This document shows, in pieces, positions 14,701-23,419 of a stretch of 64,000 nt of DNA. Positions within the stretch are counted from its first letter, which is position 1; each line of letters begins with the position of its first letter. The position numbers and the translations under genes are program-made. Origin of the DNA: Pycnopodia helianthoides (lineage: Eukaryota > Echinodermata > Asteroidea > Forcipulatida > Asteriidae); the NCBI GenBank assembly GCA_032158295.1, contig CM063258.1:5660583-5724582 (forward strand). Reading direction: 5' to 3'. A model generated the notes under the pieces. That model did not search any database, had not been told where the DNA came from, and saw nothing but the letters and a program-made list of their open reading frames with translations.

Positions 14701-15406
14701 ACTTCAAAACGTACAGCTCCACAATACCTTGCAGGAAAATACTGAATGTTAAGCGCTTAGAGGCTGGTTTGCAGTAGGCGCTATACTATAAGTACGTTAT
14801 ATTTTTATCAGAACATGGAAAGATTTGTTTATTTTCAAGGAACTTTCTGCAGAATCAGTGAGAGTTGGCAGCTCTGGTAATGGTCACAACTCACAAGTGA
14901 CCGCTTAAATTTGAATTCCTCAGACTGGAATGCACAACTCTGAATAAACATGTATGGCACAATGGCACCAGGCCTTGCCCATCTGGAGGTTGCTATACAA
15001 AATGTCTGTCCCAAGCCATGTACCGAGAGTAACACTGTCTTTAGTCTGGGGAATCCCTTTGAGTGTTCCCTTATGATCAATCAAATCATTGTACCAGACA
15101 TTTTATAACTGAAAATCTCTCGCAAATGGCTCATTGATATTCATGAAATTCAAGGTCTACATGTGAATGTTCATATTTGAAAATCGGAATTTGTACTACC
15201 ATAGAGCAAAGACTAAATTGGAAGTTGCACGTCAAGAACCCAATAGAGCACTATTTGAAAATCGAAATTTGTACTACCATAGAGCAAGGACTAAATTGGA
15301 AGTTGCCCGTCAAGAACCCAACAGAGCATTACAGTTTACATATTTCTTTACCTCCTCCTGGTCGATGGAGCAAGTAGCCAGCATGGACTACTTTGTCTTC
15401 TGTCAT
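2710..15406 (-). CDS. PH-domain protein, TBC1D2-like (5' part of gene; one PH exon not located)
   Basis: Coding exons on the minus strand: 15406-15352 (start ATG), 12897-12851, one missing, 6382-6310, 3807-3597 and 2842-2710. The gene continues past the last donor (CA|GTAAGT). The first two exons join in phase 1 to give AGYLLHRPGGALGRWKKKRY and then WFQLDE, which are strands 1-2 of a PH domain. Exon 6382-6310 gives HILIAETHRAMMQWLQNLQ, the C-terminal PH helix with its conserved Trp. It joins 3807 in phase 0, and 3597 joins 2842 in phase 1. The tail exons are Ser/Thr-rich and unstructured (for example SSDGYATIRKN). The order WFxxxDE, then AxxxAMxxWLQxLQ, is closest to TBC1D2-type PH domains, which bind phosphoinositides. 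A TBC domain would lie outside the window, so the family call is inference. About 40 PH residues that should be encoded between 12851 and 6382 were not found. Confidence 0.7.
2870..3066. mobile_element. palindromic MITE of the TTCAT(A)GAGC family, copy 1
   Basis: The left end reads GGGCCCGATTTCATGAGCTG and the right end CAGCTCCATGAAATACGGCC, so the element is a near-palindrome rich in TGCTTAAGCA words. Relatives are at 29497-29698, 50999-51232, 59682-60333 and 61949-62350. Confidence 0.7.
3092..3380 (+). repeat. tRNA-headed SINE, copy 2
   Basis: The A-box-like TGGCCGAGCGG and B-box-like GGTTTGTGTCCC are followed by the shared tail (CACTTGTGTCCTTCAAGCAAG, CCTTCGGATGGG, ACGTAAAAGAACCCAG). It ends in GCGCTCTATAAGAACTGCG and a TATTATTATTATT run, as expected for a LINE-mobilised SINE. 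Confidence 0.8.
4005..4075 (-). repeat. tRNA-like SINE head (second type)
   Basis: The minus strand reads GGCTCAGTGGTTTC, resembling an A box, and GGTTCGAATCC, a perfect B box. No clean cloverleaf forms. A weaker relative begins near 51979 on the plus strand. Confidence 0.45.
4284..4540 (+). pseudogene. LINE reverse-transcriptase C-terminal remnant
   Basis: The frame from 4284 to the TAA at 4425-4427 encodes FLWNSLPVHIRQASSLHCFK and then SLLKTHLF, the typical end of CR1/L2-class RT proteins. It is followed by a short 3' UTR, GGCGCTTTACAAATG, and a TTATTATTG tail. Everything upstream is missing, so this is a 5'-truncated dead insertion. Confidence 0.75.
4828..5044. mobile_element. foldback MITE (TAGACACA family), copy 1
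   Basis: The ends are TAGACACAATCGGCGAC and GTCGCCGATTGTGTCTA. The arms continue through CTCATAGTGGGTAT and GGAAAAGCATGGCTGC. A second copy is at 8497-8735. Confidence 0.75.
5110..5173. repeat. CT-rich low-complexity run
   Basis: About 60 bases of C-runs broken by single T, with no As or Gs until GATATACAG. On the minus strand this gives a spurious Gly/Arg-rich frame. Confidence 0.9.
5682..6032 (+). mobile_element. TTAA-type MITE, subfamily B copy 1
   Basis: It starts AAGGCCTGTACACTATTGGT and ends AAAAGTGTACAATACCTT. The core TGACCAATTGAGCTCAAAC and the AAAATATTTCTGCCTAAAATG block are shared by all B copies. The TTAA ends are mutated here. It lies in an intron of the PH-protein gene. Confidence 0.8.
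6738..6878. repeat. foldback repeat, about 45-bp arms
   Basis: GGGACTTTTGGATGCTAGGT at the left is mirrored by ACCTAGTGTCCCCAAAAGTC at the right. GGCAGCAGAC and GTCTGCTGCC lie further in. Confidence 0.7.
7314..7904. mobile_element. large foldback element (GGCC ends)
   Basis: The left end TTAGGCCAAACAAAAAAAGG pairs with a right end reading CCTTTTTTTTTTGGCCTTA. AGGGTCGGTAGGTCGG inside the left arm matches the two AGGGTCG blocks on the right. TTA may be the target duplication. No transposase frame was seen. Confidence 0.6.
8100..8172. repeat. 16-bp tandem repeat
   Basis: GAGCACGGTACAAGTT is repeated about three times, with degenerate partial copies on both sides. Confidence 0.85.
8346..8492 (+). 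repeat. GCCTGGAATTTC-family repeat, truncated copy
   Basis: It shares AGGCCTGGAATTTCATTATT, the GGCAAGGCCATTTT block and GGCAACAGAG with the copies at 29996 and 31763. It directly abuts the foldback MITE at 8497. Confidence 0.6.
8497..8735. mobile_element. foldback MITE (TAGACACA family), copy 2
   Basis: Arms of about 100 bp: TAGACACAGTCAGCGACCGT on the left and CGATCGCCGAGTGTGTCTA on the right, with AAACAAACCAAGCAAGC mirrored inside. It generates overlapping frames on both strands that are not genes. Confidence 0.8.
9325..9698 (+). mobile_element. TTAA-type MITE, subfamily B copy 2
   Basis: TTAA-AGGCCCTGTACACTATTG at the left and ATACCT-TTAA at the right, so the TTAA duplication is intact. 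The centre has the near-palindrome TATCACGCGCGATA. Confidence 0.85.
10340..10671 (-). mobile_element. TTAA-type MITE, divergent subfamily D
   Basis: It carries the superfamily words ACAAACCTGTAAAGTTTAAG, GGTCATCCGAATCAC, TTTCTCAAAAAC and TTGTGCACACCCTTTAA, but the end sequences differ from A, B and C. Its left border is uncertain. Confidence 0.5.
10672..12110. other. intron of the PH-protein gene, no exon recognised
   Basis: Stretches open on the minus strand (for example 11090-10870) lack matching splice sites or PH-like residues. A foldback lies at about 11950-12055, where GGCTTTGGCAGTGGCTATGG is mirrored. The missing PH exon should be between 6383 and 12850. Confidence 0.4.
13783..14162 (-). 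mobile_element. TTAA-type MITE, subfamily C copy 1
   Basis: TTAA-AGACACTGGACACCTTTGG at the left and CCAATAGTGTCCACTGCCT-TTAA at the right. The inside has CTCAATTGGTCGTCGAAGTT, the superfamily core, and a small palindrome around GAGACCTCAAATTC. Confidence 0.85.
14387..14810 (+). repeat. tRNA-headed SINE, copy 3 (best preserved)
   Basis: A box TGGCCGAGCGG and perfect B box GGTTCGAGTCCC, separated by a long arm with CAAGCTCTGGTGTTTC, as in class II (Leu/Ser-like) tRNAs. The tail contains CACTTGTGTCCTTAAGCAAG, CCTTCGGATGGGACGTAAAG and GTAATGCACGTAAAAG, and ends in AAGCGCTTAGAGGCTGG. It has the most intact promoter of the four copies. Confidence 0.85.
15172..15335. repeat. about 82-bp direct duplication
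   Basis: Two tandem copies start TTTGAAAATCG and include TTTGTACTACCATAGAGCAA, TAAATTGGAAGTTGC and GTCAAGAACCCAA. They differ at only a few positions, so the duplication is recent. It ends just before the donor of the PH-protein start exon at 15352. Confidence 0.9.
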
Positions 15407-15582
15407 TGTGTCTCACATAACTTCAAACCATATAATTCCTGATAATTCTCTCACAAAAGTACCTGAATACAAGAAAGATCAAATATCATTAGCTGCATAA
15501 ATGCTGATAAGTTTCTCACCACAAACCTCAATACATGTCATACATTGTAAACCTGGGCTTAAAAGTGCTATGAAATTGGCCC

Positions 15583-15705
15583 TGGAGCCTGGGGCCTATC
15601 GAACACTAGTGCCAAGGGCCTACAGAACACTGGTGCTTAGAGCCTATAGATGGAACACTGGTGCCTAGAGCCTACAGAATACTGGTGACTGGGGCCTAGC
15701 AGAAG
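15583..15705. repeat. degenerate 26-32 bp tandem repeat
   Basis: About four copies of a unit like GCCTACAGAACACTGGTGC, with variable length and substitutions. Confidence 0.7.
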
Positions 15706-16790
15706 ACTTAATCTGGCCAAGGGGCTGGGATGGTCAGTTTCCAAAAAGAAAGAGCCGACAGAAAAGAAGTTTACACAAATTTATAGACCTAGATCGATAC
15801 ATGAAGCCTTTATTTATTTTAAGTGGAGCTTTTAGTTTTTATATTTTTTTACAACAGGCTGCAGAAGTTTTAATTCTGCTGACCTTGCTATATTTACAAC
15901 CAACCATTACTACAGACACTATGGGGGTACCATCTCAGTCGCCCTTAATTGACAGGCGCAGGTGGTCATGCCAGGTACCCCCCAAGAGGGCCAACCTGCT
16001 TCCTACCTCATCAGATGAACGTACACAAAAAAAAGCTTGAAACAAGACTAATGCACACTGCATGTATTACTGCTAGTGGTATATTGTTCACCAGCCATCA
16101 TCCTTGAAATGATGGCTGTACTATTCAAATCATAACCTTATTTTAAAACATGATTAGAGTAGGCCTATGTTGCTGTTGGTCTTTTCATTATCGAACAAGT
16201 TGCCTAATCCGACCTTTTCACTATGACCTCCAGAACATAATCACGACTGGGTAAACAAGATGCCACTTATGTTTAAAATGAATGAAAACGTGGAGGTCGG
16301 ATTTGGTATTTTGTTCCCTATGAAGCTATACAAAGTATACAGAACGGCAGGGCTTGTAGGTCAAAATGTTTATTGGACCAGATTTCTTTTTTACAAGACC
16401 AGAATTGAAATAAGAAAACAAATACCAACACAGTTTAAAATTATTTTGAACAAGCACTAAGACTAAGAGAAGGGGCAAGTATTCTTGATACTCAACAGAA
16501 TTGAACAATATTTATCAGACTGAAGTAAACATTTGAACAAAAACACAAGACTGCTGGACTTGTCTTGTCATGTGTTTACCGGCCTGAGGCTAAAATCACC
16601 GACCTCAGGCCTGCGGTCCAGTGTAAATTTTGAGGCCCGACCATACACTAACTACAATTGCTTTGAAATGACACAATATTTATTATTAGTATAATAATCA
16701 AAATATATTCAAATAAAAATCTATATTATTGGACCACTCCTCTGGTCATGCTGCTTGTGTCTGATGTCAAAATCTGTGGAAAGATACTGA
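15706..16790. other. no gene seen
   Basis: Open frames at 15801-16040 and 16260-16508 have neither conserved-looking motifs nor a splice context. The sequence is mixed AT-rich DNA. Confidence 0.45.
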
Positions 16791-16824
16791 AACCGACAGC
16801 CACTTTTTTTCACATAAAACCATT

Positions 16825-17605
16825 GCCCCATAAATAGGGCCAATCCACTTGTATCCTTGGCCCTAGTAGTACCAATGCAGTCTTCCCTTTGCCGGTGTAA
16901 TTTTTTGATCCGCTTCATTCTTGATCCAGAAACTTACCGATAGAATGCTACTACTGTTACTTGTAGGTAGCCAGACTGCTGGAATTTGTTGTAAAAATGT
17001 CACACATTTTTAGGGAAAACGCTTTTTGAGTTGCAAGTGTGAATTAGTGTTCACATATAAAATTGCTTGAAAACCATACTTTGTCCAGATAAGTCTCTCC
17101 AATAAGCAAGCCGTGCGCTGGTAATCAATGGTATGCTACGCGCAACGCTGGTTCACATTAACCAACAGTTAATGTTTTTATACACGAAAGCAGCAACTTC
17201 CGTGTATAAAAACATGGACCGTGGATCAGCGTTGCGTCGGGGGGGGGGGGGTGCAGCATACCATTGATTACTAATGGAAGCAGCCATATTTGTTCGGCAA
17301 TGCCGATTAAGGATTCTGATGGTATGAATTTATCGTTTTTTGCAACTTTTTTTTAGCGGAATTTTTTTAGCGGAATTTTTTTGGACCCACGCCAAGCTCA
17401 CTGTTGGAACAAAGAACACAGAAAGTGCATAAATGTGAAAGGCAAAAAGTTTTGAATAGGATTTTTACAAGATAACATGAGGTTCATCGAAACGATAATG
17501 GAACAAACCTCATGTCATAGTTCTAGGAGCAGGAACTAGGAGTAGGGCCAAGGATAAGAAGCAGATTGGCCCTATTTTAATTATGGGGCTAACAAAACCA
17601 TATCC
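16825..17605. repeat. long-spaced inverted repeat with a nested foldback
   Basis: ATAGGGCCAATCCACTTGTA with CTTGGCCCTAGTAGTA at 16837-16880 is mirrored by AGTAGGGCCAAGGATAAG and GATTGGCCCTAT at 17540-17578. A separate foldback sits between them at 17112-17275 (GGTAATCAATGGTATGCT against GCATACCATTGATTAC). The same outer family recurs at 36777-37156. Confidence 0.6.
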
Positions 17606-18281
17606 AGAACTGCATTAGGTAAACACAGAATAATTACTTCATTACTTACGTCATAACTATGAATGAAAATGTGACTGTCACACTTTTCCTGAATATGCAC
17701 CATATAGCCTCTTATTATTAGTTTACTATTACTAATAATACTAGTCTATTCTTTAAGTTTTGTTAATAGTATAAATAAAATTTTAAAATTTCATTTGTAT
17801 AAATATGATTGCAACAAAAATTGTATTAAAATTAAATCCTTCAAGTCATCACTAGTCATTAGGAACAATTTATGAGACAATATCAAAACATCTACCCCCC
17901 CCCCCGCCTTCCATCAACAACCGTCAACTAATTTTACACCATGAATGCACTGACAGAGACGATGAAGAAAAAAAAACAATCTAAAAAACAACATAGCAAA
18001 AGAGCTAGGCCTAAAATAATTCGTCACGTCAAAACTGCAATTCAATAAATAAAAACAAGTTATAAAAAAAACAATAAATGAAAAGTATTCACTATACTAC
18101 AACAAGTTTCAAAATCCTTAGGAAAACAAACCATTTTAAATACCTTCAGATTTGAAGAAGATAAATCCTGCTTTGTTAAACTTTTACAGAGTCAAAGTTG
18201 AGCCTGACGTCCAATGTTTCCACCTCTCTCAGTCTCAAGCACGGTACCGGAATACTCCACACAGTACACGGGTCAACTCAC

Positions 18282-18420
18282 CGCAGCAGGATCTGCCGAC
18301 GACGACCACGTAGCAGTCTAGTCGTTTTTTCACGTACTTGTCAAGTGTGGGCGGCGGGAATCCGACTAAGAGATTTAATAAAAAATAATGTCCAAAAATA
18401 GTCTGGACAACGCAAAACCA
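18282..18420 (-). promoter_or_regulatory. candidate non-coding first exon of the PH-protein gene
   Basis: On the minus strand the sequence ends in CAGATCCTGCTGCG followed by GTGAGT, a strong donor. There is no ATG before it, and it is GC-richer than its surroundings. It lies upstream of the PH-protein start exon on the same strand. No transcript data support it, and the right border is arbitrary. Confidence 0.25.
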
Positions 18421-18445
18421 TTCCGTTCTGGATGGATGGTGGCGC

Positions 18446-18790
18446 TGTAACTAAAACGGCTTTCTACCTTTTTAGGGAGGTGCCAAAAAATGGCTTGACC
18501 TTGACAAAATTGCAACAGAAATGATTTTTTTTGCAAGTGTCTTTTGAAACCCTCCCAAACAACATATCAAAAAAGTAGAAAAAAGGAAGTTGGGGAAATA
18601 TGCCTAATTTGCAAAAATTAAAAATTGCCGTTTTTTGCCTCTATTTTCTAGTAATATATAATGTAAAAAACTTATTTTTCCACACGATATTTTTCATAGA
18701 TAGTCACTGCATATTCTCCAAACACTATTTCTGTTGCAATTTTGTCTAGGTCAAATCATTGACTAGACAAAAGCCGTTTTCGAACCCACA
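18446..18790. repeat. foldback repeat, about 60-bp arms
   Basis: AAACGGCTTTCTACC and GACAAAATTGCAACAGAAAT at the left are mirrored by ATTTCTGTTGCAATTTTGTC and AAAAGCCGTTTTCG at the right, with several mismatches. Confidence 0.65.
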
Positions 18791-18814
18791 GCTTCGGTAA
18801 GGGGGTTCCCCCTA

Positions 18815-19212
18815 TTAAAGGAACATTACAGAATTGGTAAGAAAAAAACTTGTAAAATATACTTTTTGATCACAGTCTAGATTTACATAAAATTTACACG
18901 GTCTAATGATGATGATAGTAGAAAACTTCCCTTGAAATATTTCTGTCTGAAATGCCATAATTGATGAGTAATGAATAAACTAATTTTCCGATTGGAGTTT
19001 ATCGCTCAGTGAGCGTTTTATTCATTTTTTGAATCTATATGATTTCATGCAAATGTGTAATCGGTTTTTCAATATTTTCTCGTGACACAGATGGCCGATC
19101 GATCTCAAACTTCTACAGGATTGTCAGTTTATGTATATGGTGGATTACATAAAGTGCTTACACTGCCAGCAACTGTTTTGATAGCAAAAACCAATCCTGT
19201 AATGCTCCTATA
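18815..19212 (+). mobile_element. TTAA-type MITE, subfamily A copy 1
   Basis: TTAA-AGGAACATTACAGAATTGG at the left. The right end ATCCTGTAATGCTCCT has lost its TTAA. The inside has ATCGCTCAGTGAGCG and AGATGGCCGATCGATCTC, as in all A copies. Confidence 0.85.
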
Positions 19213-19229
19213 GGGAGAAAACAGAGCGA

Positions 19230-20290
19230 CGGCCTCATAAATATTTTGTAGGCCCAGAAAATATTCTATTTAGACAGATTTGAGAGCCTAAAAGGGTTAC
19301 AGTGTCAAAATGTTTGCCAAATTGTGACCTGGGGTTGTTGACTTCCAACTTGAGGTACTTTGGATGACAATGGCCCTGAAGAAAAAAAAATTGTCCTAAT
19401 TATTTGCCCAGCAGTATAGGGACATTTGAGATTTGATGCTTTGAGGTTTGGAAATTTACACAGGGGTAGGGGTGTTTTAATTTGGAGGGAGGGAGAAAAC
19501 TTTGACGGGCCTTGGAACTCCCCATATCAAATTGAGCAGATGATAAAAGTTCTAGAGTCAATGGATAATTTTCCCTTTACTGTAAAAAGCTGTGAGACTT
19601 CTAAGTATTTTTTATTATATTTTTGAATATTTAGCATTTTGCATCGGATGGGATTTTGTAGTGGGGTGCACCCGGGGGGACGCTGCAGCGCCCATAAGCC
19701 GCCCGGTAAAGTTACTATTAATCAAACCCTATGGACAACGATAATAATACATGGTTTCCTTATCAAAATTATCTCACTTTTTCAATTTTCCTATTAGATT
19801 TGTTTCATTATAGCTATTATTAGTCCCTAATCTCTTTTGCACACCAAGGAACATAATTATACACAGTCAGCGGGGTGCACCACACTAAGCTTTTCACTCA
19901 TAGCAACCAATGCTAAATATTCAAAAATACTCAAATAAATATTTAGAAGTCTCCCGGCCTTTCCAAAACAAATCAAATAAATATTTTCTGACAACAAAAC
20001 CTTATTTTTTTCCCTTTCAATTTTCAGCAGTTCAGCCGTTTAGCTTTCGAGCTAAGCTCCAAAAATAAAAACCACCCCTGAACGCGTAAACAAAATGACA
20101 AAATTACCCTGCACTCTTCAGCAAAATTATTAAGAGTAAGTGTACCCAAAACGCTCCAGGTTGAAAAAATCAACAACCCCTATAAGGGCACAAGTGGACC
20201 ATTTCTCAACAATCCATAAAAGCCACGACCTTCAAATCTTTTACTTACAGACAAATTTGAGGGTTTACATTAATTTTTGTTAATGAGGCT
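19230..20290. repeat. about 1-kb imperfect foldback element
   Basis: Several blocks are mirrored: GGGGTTGTTGACTTCC at 19333 with a reversed match near 20170, GGGGTAGGGGTGTTTT near 19463 with one near 20070, and TTTTGAATATTTAGCATT at 19621 with one at 19910. The turn is GC-rich (GGTGCACCCGGGGGGACG). No coding capacity was seen. Confidence 0.5.
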
Positions 20291-20317
20291 TGGCACATGA
20301 TTTTCTCTCTATGTAGT

Positions 20318-20572
20318 GAAGTGCACCCAGCAAAAAATAATAACACTTTTCGGTGTTACTAGAGGACTACACCAATTTGGTGTAATTTTAACACTTTTGG
20401 TGTTATTATTTACACCCATATGGGTGTGTCAGTACACCATGAGTGTAAAGAATAACACCAATATGTTAAAATAACACCCGCAATTTTAACACCGGTGAAA
20501 ATTCTTGGCGTGGTCATCTATTAACACCGGGGTTGTTAAATTTAACACCCAGTTTTTGCTGTGTACGTATGT
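20318..20572. mobile_element. MITE built of AACACC/GGTGTT palindromes
   Basis: The ends are CCAGCAAAAAATAATAACAC and, reversed, ACAGCAAAAACTGGGTGTTA. Between them lie more than ten alternating AACACC and GGTGTT words, so the strand can fold in many ways. Confidence 0.7.
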
Positions 20573-20929
20573 ATGTTGTGATGACTAGAAAGGCCTAACC
20601 CCCCCACCCACCCCCACTGGAAGTTTTGAACCACTTTATTAGAGTCAAAAATAATATACAACAAATTATGTTGTTTAGGGCCAACACCAACGCACATGGG
20701 AATATTCGCAGAATTTACAAGAACAATTTCTGTTTGGGTCCATGGGAGTTATGATTTGATTTGATGTTTAGGTATTTTTTTAAATCTTTGATATAGTGTA
20801 ACTTGATACCTAATGACATCATGATAGCGTAAGTTGTTTTAGAGACTAGGTTAAGCTATAAGTTTCAATGTGTCATTATTTTGTCTCTTTCTGAAACAAT
20901 GCTGAGATCTTGGTAAGTAAGGGCAAAGT

Positions 20930-21313
20930 TTAAAGGGACATTACAGAATTGGTTTTTTCTAACAAAACAGTTGCTGGCAGTGTAAGCACTTTATGTAATC
21001 CACCATATACATAAACTGACAAACCTGTAGAAGTTTGAGATCGATCGACCATCTGGGTCACGAGAAAATAGTGAAAAACCGATTACACATTTGCATGAAA
21101 TCATATAGGTTCAACAAAAGAATAAAACATTCACTGAGGGATAAACTCCAATCGGAGAATTAGTTTGTTCATTTCTCATCAACTATGGCATTTCAGACAG
21201 TAATATTTCAAGGGATGTTTTCTACTATCACCATCATTAGACCGTGTAAGTTTTATGTAAATCTGTGATCAAAAGTATATTTTACAATTACCAATTCTGT
21301 AATGTTCCTTTAA
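20930..21313 (-). mobile_element. TTAA-type MITE, subfamily A copy 2
   Basis: The TTAA duplication is intact at both ends. Relative to copy 1 it is reversed (CACTTTATGTAATCCACCAT first, TTTACATAAAACTTAC-like words last). Confidence 0.85.
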
Positions 21314-21581
21314 TCATTCAATTTTTTTCTGCACTGAACTTTGACTTTGTCAGGCCATATTATTATCTGCAACAAGTATTCTCTTTTACAGCAATTTTGT
21401 TTCATTGTTGACCCCTTGACCAACGCCCTGCGCACCTAAACGCGCCTATCCTGCCCGCCATGTTGGGAGTTAAAAATGTACACAAAGGAATTGACTCCCA
21501 AAATGGTGGAAATGGTAAACGCGAATTGCGCGGAGGTAGGTGCGTTCCGCGCATAGAGTTATATATAACTCTATGGTTCCG

Positions 21582-21821
21582 CGTAGTCTTGATTGGCGAC
21601 GCTGTTTTTTGTATTAGCCACCGGTAGAGGGCGCTACATTGACTGTTTGGGAGCTTGACTCAGAAGGACTGGGCAAGTCTATAAATCTGGATCGAAACTT
21701 TGATCCAGATGTTCGTGTGATACAGATATCTCTTCTCCAGTAATTCGTATTGCGGACAGTAATTCGTGTTGCGATATCGCACTACCTTTTAACAAAATGA
21801 ACGTCGCCAATCAAGACTACG
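21582..21821. repeat. foldback element with 18-bp ends
   Basis: CGTAGTCTTGATTGGCGAC at the left and GTCGCCAATCAAGACTACG at the right. Related words (GTAGTCTTGAT and GTCAATCAAGACT) bound 22641-22862, a second diverged member. Confidence 0.65.
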
Positions 21822-21829
21822 TTCCGCGT

Positions 21830-22635
21830 GGTGCAAGGGGGTCAGTATGGGAGTTTTCCCGCTTAAATCCGTGTAGAACACTGGCATTGTGAACGGGTCG
21901 AAAACTACACGTGTAACCCACAGAGCAGATTTGAACCGTGTCGAATTGTTACCGAGCCAACACGGATCGAGTTGACCCGAGTAGATTGCGACACTGATCG
22001 GACGTCAATAGTGTGAAAAGTCCTCAACATTTCAACACGGTGTTGACGTAAAGCAGCTAAATTACTAAGTCAGAACAGCTGTTAATAAAAATCTCTTATC
22101 GAAAACCAAACATACGACTGATGGATATCGGGGCAGCCAATAATACAACAAACATCACAAGAATCTGTCTACATTGGCCTTCTTATTCTCTTTATTTCTC
22201 AACAAAGCCGTTTCTGTATCTTACTGTTACGTAACTACAAAGTACAGTTTGAGGGCAAAGATTGGCTCTTTTGATTATCACAATAATAAAGCGCCATAAT
22301 ACCTTCTTGGAAGAAAGTCTCCGAGGCCTCAACAACGGTAACTGAACACTGAATGAAAATCTGTAAAGAAGACTTGAACAAGTAGAGTCTTCAACTGTGG
22401 GTGGTCCTGAAAGATGGGTGTTATTATTCTGTAACTGAGGCTATCAGCAAAAAAAAACAAACATACATTCTCTATTTGTTGTAGAGATTCTGCGTTAACG
22501 AGAATAATGTTAATCATTTACATATAGGTGTGACACCCCGCCCACCCCAATTTTCTCATCTTGTACATTTAGAGCATCGTCGTTCTGCAATGAATAAAGC
22601 ACTTATCAAGTAGAACACGGGCAGCCAGTCTGGGT
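21830..22635. other. no gene seen
   Basis: Moderate-GC sequence followed by AT-rich DNA. There is no convincing exon, and it lies downstream of the secreted-peptide gene. Confidence 0.4.
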
Positions 22636-23044
22636 AATCTGTAGTCTTGATAGACGGATTGCGCACGACGTCATTGACCACCATCTTTGATGAAAAACAA
22701 TGGAGACGTGCGCGCGTGTACGCGCTGCCTGCGCACAACTCTCGGCCAATGACAGCCGTGTCACGCGTACACCTTTCACCAACAAGGGGTCTTATTGGTG
22801 ACGCTGGTTTTTGTATTACTCTCTGGTTATTCGTGTATCGGCAAACTTTCGTCAATCAAGACTGGGTAGGTAATCTGCGGTCTGTGAGTCGAGCCAGACT
22901 GTGGCAGTTCATTATAGTTTGTATTATTAATTAATGTTAAATGTCGAGTACGAGGTTGCTACAACTACAATATCGAAGGCTTCTTTCCAAGAATTCTTCA
23001 CATCTCTGGAAAGTCCTTGCTGTCGGTACTGTTGGTGCCAGTTC

Positions 23045-23378
23045 CTAGGCTCCTCTGCGCCCAGGAGCCGCTCTTCTTGCCATTCGCAGTTTCTTTGCTA
23101 ACTGCGCTTCATCTCCGTCGCAGCCGTCTAAATCTGGACAGTCTTCTTTAATATCACCGGGAGTCGGAGAGTGTACTTCCTGTATTGCAAATACAGATAA
23201 CAGATTGGATTTTTGTGTCGACAACCTTGAACAACGATTTAGTGTCCTATTTATTTATTTGTTATTTATTTATTATTACTACTATTATTTCATCTTATCA
23301 CAGCATGCAAAAGAAAGATTACATTTTCATTTGTGCCGGTTACTCCCATTATTATTATTAGTAGTAGTAGTATTAGTA

Positions 23379-23419
<41 letters not shown>

